DNA from: Bacillota bacterium
GTDB lineage: Bacteria > Bacillota > Sulfobacillia > Sulfobacillales > JAIMBI01
NCBI GenBank assembly: GCA_021820465.1
Contig: JAKADP010000012.1
Coordinates: 1 to 45,532, forward strand
Direction of reading: 5' to 3'
DNA length: 45,532 bases
In this document: piece by piece, positions 15,333 to 22,901 of the stretch
Position numbering within the stretch: position 1 is the first letter of the stretch
Layout: each line of letters begins with the position of its first letter
The notes under the pieces: generated by a model
Told to the model about the DNA's origin: nothing
The model's database searches: none
The model's input: only the letters and a program-made list of their open reading frames with translations
Program-made: the position numbers and the translations under genes

Positions 15333-17339
15333 TCAGCCCAAGCTGGTGATCGACACGCGGGTGGTGTAAAACGTGGCGCCCCCGCCGTAGTCAGACAGGC
15401 GCTGGCTGGTGAGCTGGTTGATGTTGGAGCCACCAGCCTCGTCCAGCCAGCGGACGGCATAGCTCACCACCGTGCCCGCCGGGACGGCGGCGCTCTCCCG
15501 GACGGTCAGCACGGTCGCGCCCTGCGCATTGTGCACGCGCACGGAGTCCCCGCCCTGCACTCCCAGTGACCGCATGTCGACGGCGGCCATCAGCAGGGTG
15601 GGAGGCTCGTGGGGCCGGACCCGGGCCACGTTGCCAAATGACGACTTAATGGTCTCGCGCCGCGACGGCGTCAGCAGGTGAAACGGCCGCTCCGCATCGG
15701 GATCGGAGGCGGGCGGGTCGGCCAGTGGCGGCGGATTCAAGCGGATGCGGCCACTCGGCGTCCGCACCGGGGTGTCTATGAAGGGGCGAGAGGCTTGGGG
15801 CAGCCGGATCTTCTGAGCGGGCGACTCCATGAGCCGGGAGCGGGTGATGCCCTGAAGCCACGGGTGATCGGCGCTGTTGGCCAGCAGTTCATCCAGCAGC
15901 GCCTCGTCACTGGCAAACAGGGCAGGATCCGACAGCCCCGTGGCCCGCGCCAAGCGGCGAAACAGCTCCGGGTTCGACACCGCCTCACCGGGGGGCGGCA
16001 CGGCCGGCCGGTTCAACTGGATGTACCGGTGCCAGTAGGAGGTGTGAAGGTCCAGCACCTCGAGGCTCATCGCCGCTGGGAGCACCCAGTCGGCGTAACG
16101 CGTCGTGTCGGTCGGCATTTGCTCATGCACGACGGTGAACAAGTCCTCGCGCTGGAGCCCCCGCAGCACGGCGGCCTGGTCCGGGGCCGTGGCAGCCGGG
16201 TTGCTGTTGTACACGATGAGCGCTGCGACCGGCGGATCCGTGAGCGTGGTGAGCGCGTCACCCAGCTGAATCATATTGATGGACCGCGGCGGCGGACTGG
16301 CGGTCCCGCGCACGGCCAGCGGCGCCAGCGGAAACGCATCGCCGTTGCCGTGCAGGAACCCGCCGCCCACGTCCGCCAGTGCGCCCGTGATCACGGCCAG
16401 CGCGGCGATGGCCCAGGTGGCTTCGGCACTGCGGGCCTGTCGCTGCACCCCATAGCCCGCCCGAATCAGCAGGGGGCGCGTCGAGGCGAGGCGGTCCGCC
16501 AGGGCGGCGATGGTCTCCGGCGCAAGACCGGTAGCCGCCGCCGTGCGAGCCAGCGGCCACTCTAGCGCCGCCTGGCGATAGGCGGCGAAGCCCTCGGTCC
16601 GCTCGGCAATGAAGGCGTTATCAAGGCGGCCAGTTTGGATGAGCTGATGGCCCAGGCCCAGCGCCAGCGCCACGTCGCTGTTGGGCGCCGGCGCCACATG
16701 CTGGTCAAATCGCCTGGCCGTGGCGGTGGCCAGCGGGTCCACCGTCACGATCCAGGCACCCCGCCGCCGCGCCTCGTCCAAGAGAGGGATGGCGTGGACG
16801 CTGGTGGCCGCCGGGTTCGCTCCCCAAAGGAGGATGAGCCGCACGTCGGGCAAGGTTTCGGGGTCTGGGCCCAAGCTTTGGCCAAACATCCAGCGAGCCG
16901 TGGCCCCGGCGCTGGCCGTGCAGATGGTCCGGTCCAGGCGGCTGGCGCCCAGCGCCGCGAAAAAGCGCCGGTCCAGCGAGTCAGACGCCAACAGGCCCAT
17001 GTTGCCGGCAAAGCTATACGGGAGAATCGCTTCGCCACCGAAGCGGGTGCGGATAGCCTGCAGGCGCGGGCCAATGTCCGCCAGCGCCTCGTCCCAGCTG
17101 GACCGCACAAACTGCCCGGCGCCCTTCGGACCCACGCGCCGAAGTGGATAAAGCAGGCGCTCCGGATGGTAGAGCCGGTCCAAATAGTGGTTGACCTTAA
17201 AGCACAAGAATCCCTGGGTGATGGGGTGGCTCGGGTCTCCAGCTATGCGGGTGACTCGGCCGTCGTCCACGGTGACCCGAAGTCCGCACGTGTCGTAGCA
17301 GTCGTGCGGGCACACGCCAAACGTGGTGGTGCTCTCCAT
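15333..17339 (-). CDS. Molybdopterin-dependent oxidoreductase (BisC/formate dehydrogenase-like catalytic subunit)
   Basis: 668 aa, cytoplasmic (no Tat signal). The N-terminus binds one 4Fe-4S cluster through Cys10, Cys14, Cys18 and Cys46 (pattern CPHDCYDTC...LCFK). The molybdopterin dinucleotide regions follow, including a VRLILLWGANPAATSV segment and an ALIVYNSNPAAT segment. The C-terminal molydop-binding barrel contains LTPSRRETIKSSFGN and an NINQLTSQR region near the end. The Mo ligand cannot be fixed by eye. ATG 17339 has a GAGGAGAG ribosome binding site; the longer open frame upstream is basic junk. The gene is the last of a three-gene operon with the TPR protein (65 bases upstream) and the FAH-fold enzyme. 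No electron-transfer subunit is nearby. Substrate unknown. Confidence 0.87.
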   Translation of the reverse strand: MESTTTFGVCPHDCYDTCGLRVTVDDGRVTRIAGDPSHPITQGFLCFKVNHYLDRLYHPERLLYPLRRVGPKGAGQFVRSSWDEALADIGPRLQAIRTRFGGEAILPYSFAGNMGLLASDSLDRRFFAALGASRLDRTICTASAGATARWMFGQSLGPDPETLPDVRLILLWGANPAATSVHAIPLLDEARRRGAWIVTVDPLATATARRFDQHVAPAPNSDVALALGLGHQLIQTGRLDNAFIAERTEGFAAYRQAALEWPLARTAAATGLAPETIAALADRLASTRPLLIRAGYGVQRQARSAEATWAIAALAVITGALADVGGGFLHGNGDAFPLAPLAVRGTASPPPRSINMIQLGDALTTLTDPPVAALIVYNSNPAATAPDQAAVLRGLQREDLFTVVHEQMPTDTTRYADWVLPAAMSLEVLDLHTSYWHRYIQLNRPAVPPPGEAVSNPELFRRLARATGLSDPALFASDEALLDELLANSADHPWLQGITRSRLMESPAQKIRLPQASRPFIDTPVRTPSGRIRLNPPPLADPPASDPDAERPFHLLTPSRRETIKSSFGNVARVRPHEPPTLLMAAVDMRSLGVQGGDSVRVHNAQGATVLTVRESAAVPAGTVVSYAVRWLDEAGGSNINQLTSQRLSDYGGGATFYTTRVSITSLG

Positions 17340-17404
17340 CACAGCTCTCCTCCCCAGGGTCTCCTCCCAAGCCTCTCCGCCTGCTGCGCCGCTGGCCTTC
17401 GCAC

Positions 17405-17932
17405 CTACCCCCGGTACCCCAGATCCCACGCCCGGTCGAAGGCCGCGGACGCCTCGTCCCAGTGGCCGTTGGCCCCGAGCCACTGCGCCCAGTGGTGCCA
17501 GGCCAGGCCCACCGGGGGATCGGCCGCCGCGGCCCTGCGGTAGGCGTCCCAGGCGCGCTCGCGGTGGCCCAGCGCGGCGGCCACGTTGCCCATGATGGTC
17601 AGGAACAGGGCGTCGTCCGGGCGGCTCGCGAGGGCGCGCTCAATGTGGGACAGCGCCTCTTGGGGCCGCCACGTCTTTTCCAGGGAGCTGGCCAGAAAGG
17701 CATGAGCCTCGACGTCGTGGGTCGTTCCCAACCTCAGCGCCTCCCGATACGCGGGGATGGCCGTCGCCTCGCGGCCCAACGTATCCTGCGCGGCCGCCCA
17801 CCAGTACCAGGCCTCTCCGTCCGCCGGGGCTTCGGCCACCAACGTGGCCAGCTGGCGCCGGGCGGCCTCCGCCTCTCCGACCTGCAGGGCGGCGGCGGCC
17901 GCCGCCACCGCCGCGCCGTGGTCGCCAGTCAT
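17405..17932 (-). CDS. Tetratricopeptide-repeat protein
   Basis: 175 aa composed of about four to five TPR units, recognisable from W/A/G/Y/A/P spacing. Examples are EAWYWWAAAQDTLGR, ALSHIERALASRPDD and AWDAYRRAAAADPP. There is no signal peptide or membrane segment. It would act as a protein-protein scaffold. Its ATG overlaps the stop of the FAH-fold gene (ATGA), so the two are translationally coupled. The molybdoenzyme follows after 65 bases. A role as assembly factor for that enzyme is a guess from position. Confidence 0.82.
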   Translation of the reverse strand: MTGDHGAAVAAAAAALQVGEAEAARRQLATLVAEAPADGEAWYWWAAAQDTLGREATAIPAYREALRLGTTHDVEAHAFLASSLEKTWRPQEALSHIERALASRPDDALFLTIMGNVAAALGHRERAWDAYRRAAAADPPVGLAWHHWAQWLGANGHWDEASAAFDRAWDLGYRG

Positions 17933-18825
17933 GCGCGCGGCGTGCTGGCGATGAAGCGGTTGGTCAGGGTCCCCAGCTTTTCGATGGTGACCGCGATCTC
18001 ATCGCCCGGAGCGAGCCAGTGCTGCTCCTCGGGGGGCATCCCGGCGATGACCCCGTTGGGCGTACCCGTGAAGATGATGTCCCCCGGCTCGAGGGTAAAC
18101 AGCGTGGAGCAGTACGCCACAATCTCCGCGCACGAGAAAATCATGTCCGACGTGTTGGCCTCCTGACACGTGTGGCCGTTGCGCGTCAGCGCAATGCGGA
18201 GGCGCTGGGGGTCGCCCACTTCCTCGGCGGTCGTGCAGAACGGGCCCACCGGAGCAAACCCATCCAGTGACTTGCCAATGAGCCACTGGCCGGAGCGGTG
18301 CTGGAGGTCCCGGGCCGACACGTCGTTGCCCGTGGTGTAGCCCAGGACAGATGCGAGCGCACGGGCGGCGTTCACCTCGTGGCACCGCTGCCCCATGACG
18401 ATGACCAACTCCGCCTCGTAGTCGAGGCGCCGGGTGGCCGTCGGGATGGGGATGTCCTGCTCAGCCGCCGCCAGCGCATTAGAAAACTTGCTGAACAGGA
18501 CGGGCTGTTCCGACGCGTGGCTCTTGGTCTCCGCGACGTGGGCTCCGTAGTTGAGTCCGACGCAGATGATTTTCTGCGGCCGCTCAACGATCGGGCGCCA
18601 GGCAAAGGTTCCCGGCTCGGCGACCGAGAACGTCTGGGCGTCGCGGGACAGGAGAGCCGAAACCTCCTCCCATCCGGATCCCAAGGGGTGGCGGTGCAGC
18701 ACGTCCTCCAGGGAGGTCACGGGGCGACCGGCGCCCTCGTAGTCCCTTGGAACCTGGACCAGGTCCTGCCCTCGCTGAATCGCCAGCGTGGGCTCTCCAT
18801 TCACGACGATGTTTGCCAGCTTCAC
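17929..18825 (-). CDS. Fumarylacetoacetate hydrolase (FAH) family enzyme
   Basis: 298 aa. The short N-terminal domain is followed by the FAH catalytic fold with its metal and acid residues in ICVGLNYGAHVAE, DYEAELVIVMG and GNDVSARDLQ. The GKSLDGFAPVGP and FTGTPNGV motifs follow. The family includes 2-hydroxyhepta-2,4-diene-1,7-dioate isomerase, ureidoglycolate lyase-like and acylpyruvase/oxaloacetate tautomerase activities, and sequence alone does not separate these. GTG 18825 with AAGGGGG seven bases before it is the right start; the longer frame upstream is not conserved. It is the first gene of the operon with the TPR protein and the molybdoenzyme. An 11-bp tandem repeat sits 15 bases upstream of the start. 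Confidence 0.88.
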   Translation of the reverse strand: MKLANIVVNGEPTLAIQRGQDLVQVPRDYEGAGRPVTSLEDVLHRHPLGSGWEEVSALLSRDAQTFSVAEPGTFAWRPIVERPQKIICVGLNYGAHVAETKSHASEQPVLFSKFSNALAAAEQDIPIPTATRRLDYEAELVIVMGQRCHEVNAARALASVLGYTTGNDVSARDLQHRSGQWLIGKSLDGFAPVGPFCTTAEEVGDPQRLRIALTRNGHTCQEANTSDMIFSCAEIVAYCSTLFTLEPGDIIFTGTPNGVIAGMPPEEQHWLAPGDEIAVTIEKLGTLTNRFIASTPRA

Positions 18826-18839
18826 ACTCAAACCCCCTT

Positions 18840-18861
18840 GATACCTTGACGATAGCTTGAC
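18840..18861 (-). repeat. 11-bp tandem repeat upstream of the FAH operon
   Basis: GATACCTTGAC and GATAGCTTGAC stand back to back (10 of 11 bases equal) just before the ribosome binding site. One-helical-turn spacing would suit a regulator binding site. Confidence 0.45.
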
Positions 18862-19060
18862 GGGATTCCGTGGGCGGCGGGGCGGCGCACGGACAGACTC
18901 TAGGACCGCGCGCCCCGCCGGCCCCCCGATTCTCTCACGATACACGACGGGATGCGCCAAGTCGCGGGAGCCAGATTCCGCCGGGGCTGATGGGCGTCCA
19001 CGCGAAGGGCCTGGCCGATGGGGCCCCTCGGCTCCATCCAGGATGGCAGCGGCCATTGCA

Positions 19061-19081
19061 AAAGCCGACTTTTATAGTCGG
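19061..19081 (-). terminator. Terminator of the MFS gene
   Basis: On the minus strand CCGACT-ATAAA-AGTCGG forms a 6-bp stem followed by CTTTTGC. It lies 48 bases past the MFS stop codon. Confidence 0.5.
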
Positions 19082-19128
19082 AAATAGGTCAGGGCGTGCC
19101 GCCTGCCATGGCGGCGTCCCCTCGTGCC

Positions 19129-20433
19129 TCACCCCGCCGCAGGCGGAGAGGGCCTAGGGGAAAGGGACGCCGCGCGGATCGTGGGGTGCGCCAGCATCGC
19201 CAGCGCTGTCGCAAGGCATCCCGCCCCGATCACCACGTAGAGCGGGCCCGCGCCCATCTGGTTGGCGAGCCAGCCGCCCATCAGGGACCCGATCGGCATA
19301 GCGACCATGCCCACCGAGGACATCAGGGCCAGCACGCGCGCCAAGGAGGCGCGCGGAATCAGTGCCTGATGCAGTGACTGCTCGACGACGCCCACCATCG
19401 ATAGGGAAAACCCCCAAGCGGCCCACAGCACGAGCGCGAGGGGCAAGAACGCCAGCACGCCGCAGGCGGCCACGAAAAGGCCGGCCGCCGCGGCGCCGAT
19501 AGCGAGCATCGGGCCCGCCCGGAAGCGTGCAGCCACGCCGCCGGCCACCAGTCCCCCCAGGAGTCCGCCGGCAAACTGCAGCGCGCCCACCAAGCCATAC
19601 GCCCACGCGCCCGCGTGCAGCGTGGTGTGCACATACGCCGGCATGGCCGGCTCAATCATGGCGAAGAACGCGTTGAAAACCACGCCAAACAGCAGCAGGG
19701 CGCGCAGCACCGGGATTCCCACCAAGAGCCGATACCCGTCGGCCAGCTCACGCCAGAATCGGTGGCGCGGCTTGGGCCGTGCCGGGGACGCCTCTCGCGC
19801 GGGCGGGCCAGGCGGTCCCGGAGGCGGATCCGTTCGGATGAATGCCAGGGACAGCGCCGACAGCGCAAAGGATAGGGCGTCGATGAGAAAGCCGGCCACC
19901 GCGCCCAGCACCGTGATGGCAACACCCGCGGCAGCCTGGCCCCCGAGGCCAGCTGCCTGAGTCGTTCCGCTCATGAGGCCATTGGCGGTGACGAGGCTCT
20001 CGGGCTCCACCAGCATCGTCAGGTAGGCGGTGCGCGACGGGCCAAAGAAGCGGCCCGTCGCCTCCACCACGAGCGTGGTCCCCAGCGCCAGCGGGAACGA
20101 GAAGCCCTCTCGCCACGTAGTGAGCACGAACACGCCCAGCACGGCCGCCCGTATTAAATCGCACAGGATAAGCGTGCGGCGCCGGTCCCACCGATCGGCC
20201 CACACGCCTGCGGCAGGTCCCACCCCGACGTAGGTCACCTGCGAGACGACGGCAATGGCGGCCACCTCCAGCGACGAGCCGGTGGCCGCGAACGCAAACC
20301 ACATCAGCGCAATCGAGAAGAAGTGGTCACCCAGCGACGACACGCCCCCGGCGCCCCACAGCAGCAGAAACGGCCGACGGCGCAAGAGCGCCCGGTACCG
20401 CGCCCACATGGCCAGCGGCGGTGCCGCCTTCAT
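19129..20433 (-). CDS. MFS transporter (MFS_3, enterobactin-exporter-like)
   Basis: 434 aa with about 12 hydrophobic segments split by a Pro-rich cytoplasmic loop near the middle (PPPGPPGPPARE). The start (FLLLWGAGGVSSLGDHFF) and the motif A loop (GVWADRWDRRR) are typical of the MFS_3/EntS group, which exports siderophores or drugs. A GGLLGGLVAGG helix is in the second half. ATG 20433 has a GAGGGGG ribosome binding site; a GTG two codons upstream is possible. The gene is 87 bases downstream of the RraA-like gene on the same strand, and may be cotranscribed with it. The substrate is unknown. Confidence 0.85.
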   Translation of the reverse strand: MKAAPPLAMWARYRALLRRRPFLLLWGAGGVSSLGDHFFSIALMWFAFAATGSSLEVAAIAVVSQVTYVGVGPAAGVWADRWDRRRTLILCDLIRAAVLGVFVLTTWREGFSFPLALGTTLVVEATGRFFGPSRTAYLTMLVEPESLVTANGLMSGTTQAAGLGGQAAAGVAITVLGAVAGFLIDALSFALSALSLAFIRTDPPPGPPGPPAREASPARPKPRHRFWRELADGYRLLVGIPVLRALLLFGVVFNAFFAMIEPAMPAYVHTTLHAGAWAYGLVGALQFAGGLLGGLVAGGVAARFRAGPMLAIGAAAAGLFVAACGVLAFLPLALVLWAAWGFSLSMVGVVEQSLHQALIPRASLARVLALMSSVGMVAMPIGSLMGGWLANQMGAGPLYVVIGAGCLATALAMLAHPTIRAASLSPRPSPPAAG

Positions 20434-20520
20434 GGCCACGCCCCCTCGCAGGACCGGTTCGACGATTCGGGGTGGATGATCATGGGCCTGGCGGCCCCTC
20501 GCGGCGCGCGCCGACGGGCC

Positions 20521-21159
20521 CTAGTCCTGGAAGCCGCCCTGGCGCAGCGCCTCCTCCACCCGGGCGCGATGCGCCTGCTCCCAGCTGTCGAGGGACAGAT
20601 CGGCTTCTTCCACCATCTTGTCTTGGGCGGCCCGGCGCACCGCATCAAGATCTCGGTGCGGCACCACCACGATGCCCTCTTCGTCCGCGACGATGATGTC
20701 GCCCGGCTCGACGCGCACGCCCCCACAGTGCACCGTGGCATTGAGCGGGGCCACGGCGTCTTTGGCGGCGGCACACGGAATCACCCCGCGGGCAAACACC
20801 GGAAAGCCCAGCGCCCGCACTTCCGCCAGGTCGCGGATCAGGCCATCCAGCACGAAGGCGGCGATGCCCCGGCGCTCGGCAATCGCGCACACGTTGCCTC
20901 CGGCGAGGGCCAGGTGGCGGTCCCCGGACTCCACGACAATGACGGACCCGGGTTCAGCCCGGTAGATGGCCGCGTGCAGCATGAGGTTGTCGCCCGGCGG
21001 GCACCGCACCGTGAAGGCCGGCCCCACCACCCGCTCCATCTGCTGCAAGGATCCCACCGGTCGAATGCCACTGTCCATCACCTGGCCACCGCCCAGCACA
21101 TCCGCGAGGAGGGTGGGAGAGAAATTTCGAAAGGCCACGGCATTGTTTATAGCGCTCAC
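20521..21159 (-). CDS. RraA-like/4-hydroxy-4-methyl-2-oxoglutarate aldolase family protein
   Basis: 212 aa, matching the HMG/CHA aldolase and RraA fold. TLLADVLGGG at the N-terminus, a VRCPPGDNLMLH segment, and GGNVCAIAERRG followed by VLDGLIRD are the conserved elements. The latter DG..RD motif carries the metal and substrate residues of the aldolases. The family splits into true aldolases and RNase E regulators. In an organism with no visible RNase E context, a class II-like pyruvate aldolase or oxaloacetate decarboxylase is more likely. GTG 21159 has AAAGGAG upstream. It is 116 bases downstream of the beta-helix gene. Confidence 0.85.
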   Translation of the reverse strand: MSAINNAVAFRNFSPTLLADVLGGGQVMDSGIRPVGSLQQMERVVGPAFTVRCPPGDNLMLHAAIYRAEPGSVIVVESGDRHLALAGGNVCAIAERRGIAAFVLDGLIRDLAEVRALGFPVFARGVIPCAAAKDAVAPLNATVHCGGVRVEPGDIIVADEEGIVVVPHRDLDAVRRAAQDKMVEEADLSLDSWEQAHRARVEEALRQGGFQD

Positions 21160-21275
21160 TTGGCAGCTCCTTTCCCTTCAAGCCAGGATGGCCGCTTTGG
21201 GCCGCCAGGGCAACCCTGGGAGGGTGCCCGTGCCAGCATACCGGTCTCGAGGGCGGGCCGCCTCCCCTGCGGGCC

Positions 21276-22901
21276 TCAGCGCCCGGAGTGGCGCTGGCCT
21301 GGCGGAGGGGTCGCGCTGGCACCGGGGGCGCTGGCCGCCGACGGGGCGGGTCCCGAGACCACGTTGGCCTCCAGCACCATGGACGATCCCGGGTGAATGG
21401 CCATGGCCGACTGGCCCGGGCTCCGGACGACGGTGCGCGACACCCGTCCGCGGGACCCCGGCGCGGCGTCCACCGCCGGCCCAACGTTATCCTCCAGCAC
21501 ACACGCCAGCAGCGCCGCCTGGGCGCCGCCCAGAACAGCGACGCCCACGCCGCGGCTGCCCCGTACGGTGCTGTCTTGCAGGGTACACCGGGTGGTGTCC
21601 TCCACTTGGATGGCCGGTCCCCCGCTGTCGGTGAACAGGCACCGCTCCACCACGGCCTCGGTGCCGCTCCCGCTCACCAGCCGAAGCGCGGACTGCCCGC
21701 CGGCCACGCAACCGTCGGCGACGCGAAGCTGTCCGCCGGCGCCGACCATCGGCGCGTCAAAGCCACTCAATCGGATGTGCGACGCGTCCAGCACCCCGCT
21801 GCCCTGGGTGGCCAATCCCACGCCGCCACGGCCTGCCACCGTCAAGCGCTCCAGGCTGAGGCGGCCCCAGCCCGAAACCGCCGCCGCGCCGGCCGCCACC
21901 TCGTAGCGGCCGCCGGCCACCGCCACGACGGCGTGGTCGCCCACGTCAAGCCACGGGCCACCCGGGCCGCCCGGGGTGTGTGCCGTGGCCGAGCACTCGG
22001 CCAGGGTCACGCGACTGGCTCCCCTGGCGGAGAGTCCCCGCCGAGCGCTCGCAAACGTGCAGGCGCGCGCCGTCAGCTGGGCCCCGGCCACCGTGGAGAG
22101 CAGCGCAGACGGCGCCCCCAGCCCCAGGGGCTCGCCGTCGCCCACCTGACAGGTGGACAGGGCAAGCAGGGAGCTGTCCTCCGCCTGCGCGACGGGACCA
22201 CTCGCGGCGCCAACCCAGAACCGGGAATCGGACACCTCGGCGTAAGCTTGGCCCGTGAGGTGCAGCAGGGTGGCGTCGGCAGCGGCCAGCTGACAGTGCT
22301 GCACGGTGAGGTGCGCGCCATGTCCCAGCCAGATGGCCGGCGGGAGGCTCGACACGTCGCCCCCCGCCACCTCGTCTTCCCCCGGTGTGCGCCGGCCGGC
22401 GGGTGCACGGCCTGCGGTGAACGTGGTGCGCAGGATGGCCGCCGACGTGGCGGCACCCAACTCCAAGCGCCCGCTCCACCGCAGGTCGATGAAGGTCGCG
22501 TGGCCAGACAGCACCTGGATGTTGGCCGCCAGCACGGCGCCGGGCTCGCCTCGGATTGCGACAGACCGGGTGAGGCGCAAGGTTTCCGCGCGGTGAATGC
22601 CGGGAGACAAGACGATGCTGGTCACGGTTGGCCGCTGCAGCGCTTCCTGAACCGTCGCGGCCGCGTACCGGAGGCCTCGGCCCACCTTGAGTTCCACTCT
22701 GTTCACGCCCCGTGGGGCACGCCCCAGCCCGGTTGGGCTGTCCGGGGAGCGCCGCTGTGAGAATTGTGGGAAGGTTCGCTGCCGGGCCGCGGTTTCCTGC
22801 CGAATCACGGTGGCCGATCCGCAATCGCCCAGTTCAGGGGGAGTCAAGGGGTCCTGGGCCGCCAAGCGGCAGGGGCTAGGACGAGAGATCGATGACGTCA
22901 T
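21276..22901 (-). CDS. Right-handed beta-helix protein coupled to an ABC exporter
   Basis: 541 aa. After a doubtful N-terminal 65 residues, the protein becomes a regular pectate-lyase-like beta-helix. It opens with VELKVGRGLRYAAATVQEAL and IVLSPGIHRAE, then shows about 18 coils with a recurring LxxxxCxVxxxxGxAxxV pattern up to about residue 515. A Pro/Ala-rich tail ends it. There is no signal peptide and no membrane segment. ATG 22901 lies 26 bases inside the end of the ABC gene, so translation is coupled. If a GTG near 22710 were used instead, the junk-like N-terminus would be dropped. Cysteine-rich Ala/Gly coils of this kind occur in FHA/secretion-associated beta-helix proteins. The function is not known; position suggests it works with the exporter or is its cargo. 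Confidence 0.72.
   Translation of the reverse strand: MTSSISRPSPCRLAAQDPLTPPELGDCGSATVIRQETAARQRTFPQFSQRRSPDSPTGLGRAPRGVNRVELKVGRGLRYAAATVQEALQRPTVTSIVLSPGIHRAETLRLTRSVAIRGEPGAVLAANIQVLSGHATFIDLRWSGRLELGAATSAAILRTTFTAGRAPAGRRTPGEDEVAGGDVSSLPPAIWLGHGAHLTVQHCQLAAADATLLHLTGQAYAEVSDSRFWVGAASGPVAQAEDSSLLALSTCQVGDGEPLGLGAPSALLSTVAGAQLTARACTFASARRGLSARGASRVTLAECSATAHTPGGPGGPWLDVGDHAVVAVAGGRYEVAAGAAAVSGWGRLSLERLTVAGRGGVGLATQGSGVLDASHIRLSGFDAPMVGAGGQLRVADGCVAGGQSALRLVSGSGTEAVVERCLFTDSGGPAIQVEDTTRCTLQDSTVRGSRGVGVAVLGGAQAALLACVLEDNVGPAVDAAPGSRGRVSRTVVRSPGQSAMAIHPGSSMVLEANVVSGPAPSAASAPGASATPPPGQRHSGR

Larger units (their letters stand above)
18826..19128. other. Intergenic region between MFS and FAH operons
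   Basis: It holds the FAH operon leader with its tandem repeat (18840-18861) and the MFS terminator (19061-19081). Between them nothing gene-like is seen, and no good promoter hexamer pair could be chosen. Confidence 0.5.

Noticed and set aside
21288-22760. 490-codon plus-strand open frame
   Set aside because: It is antisense to the beta-helix gene and rich in Arg, Gly and His as typical shadows are. No recognisable motif.
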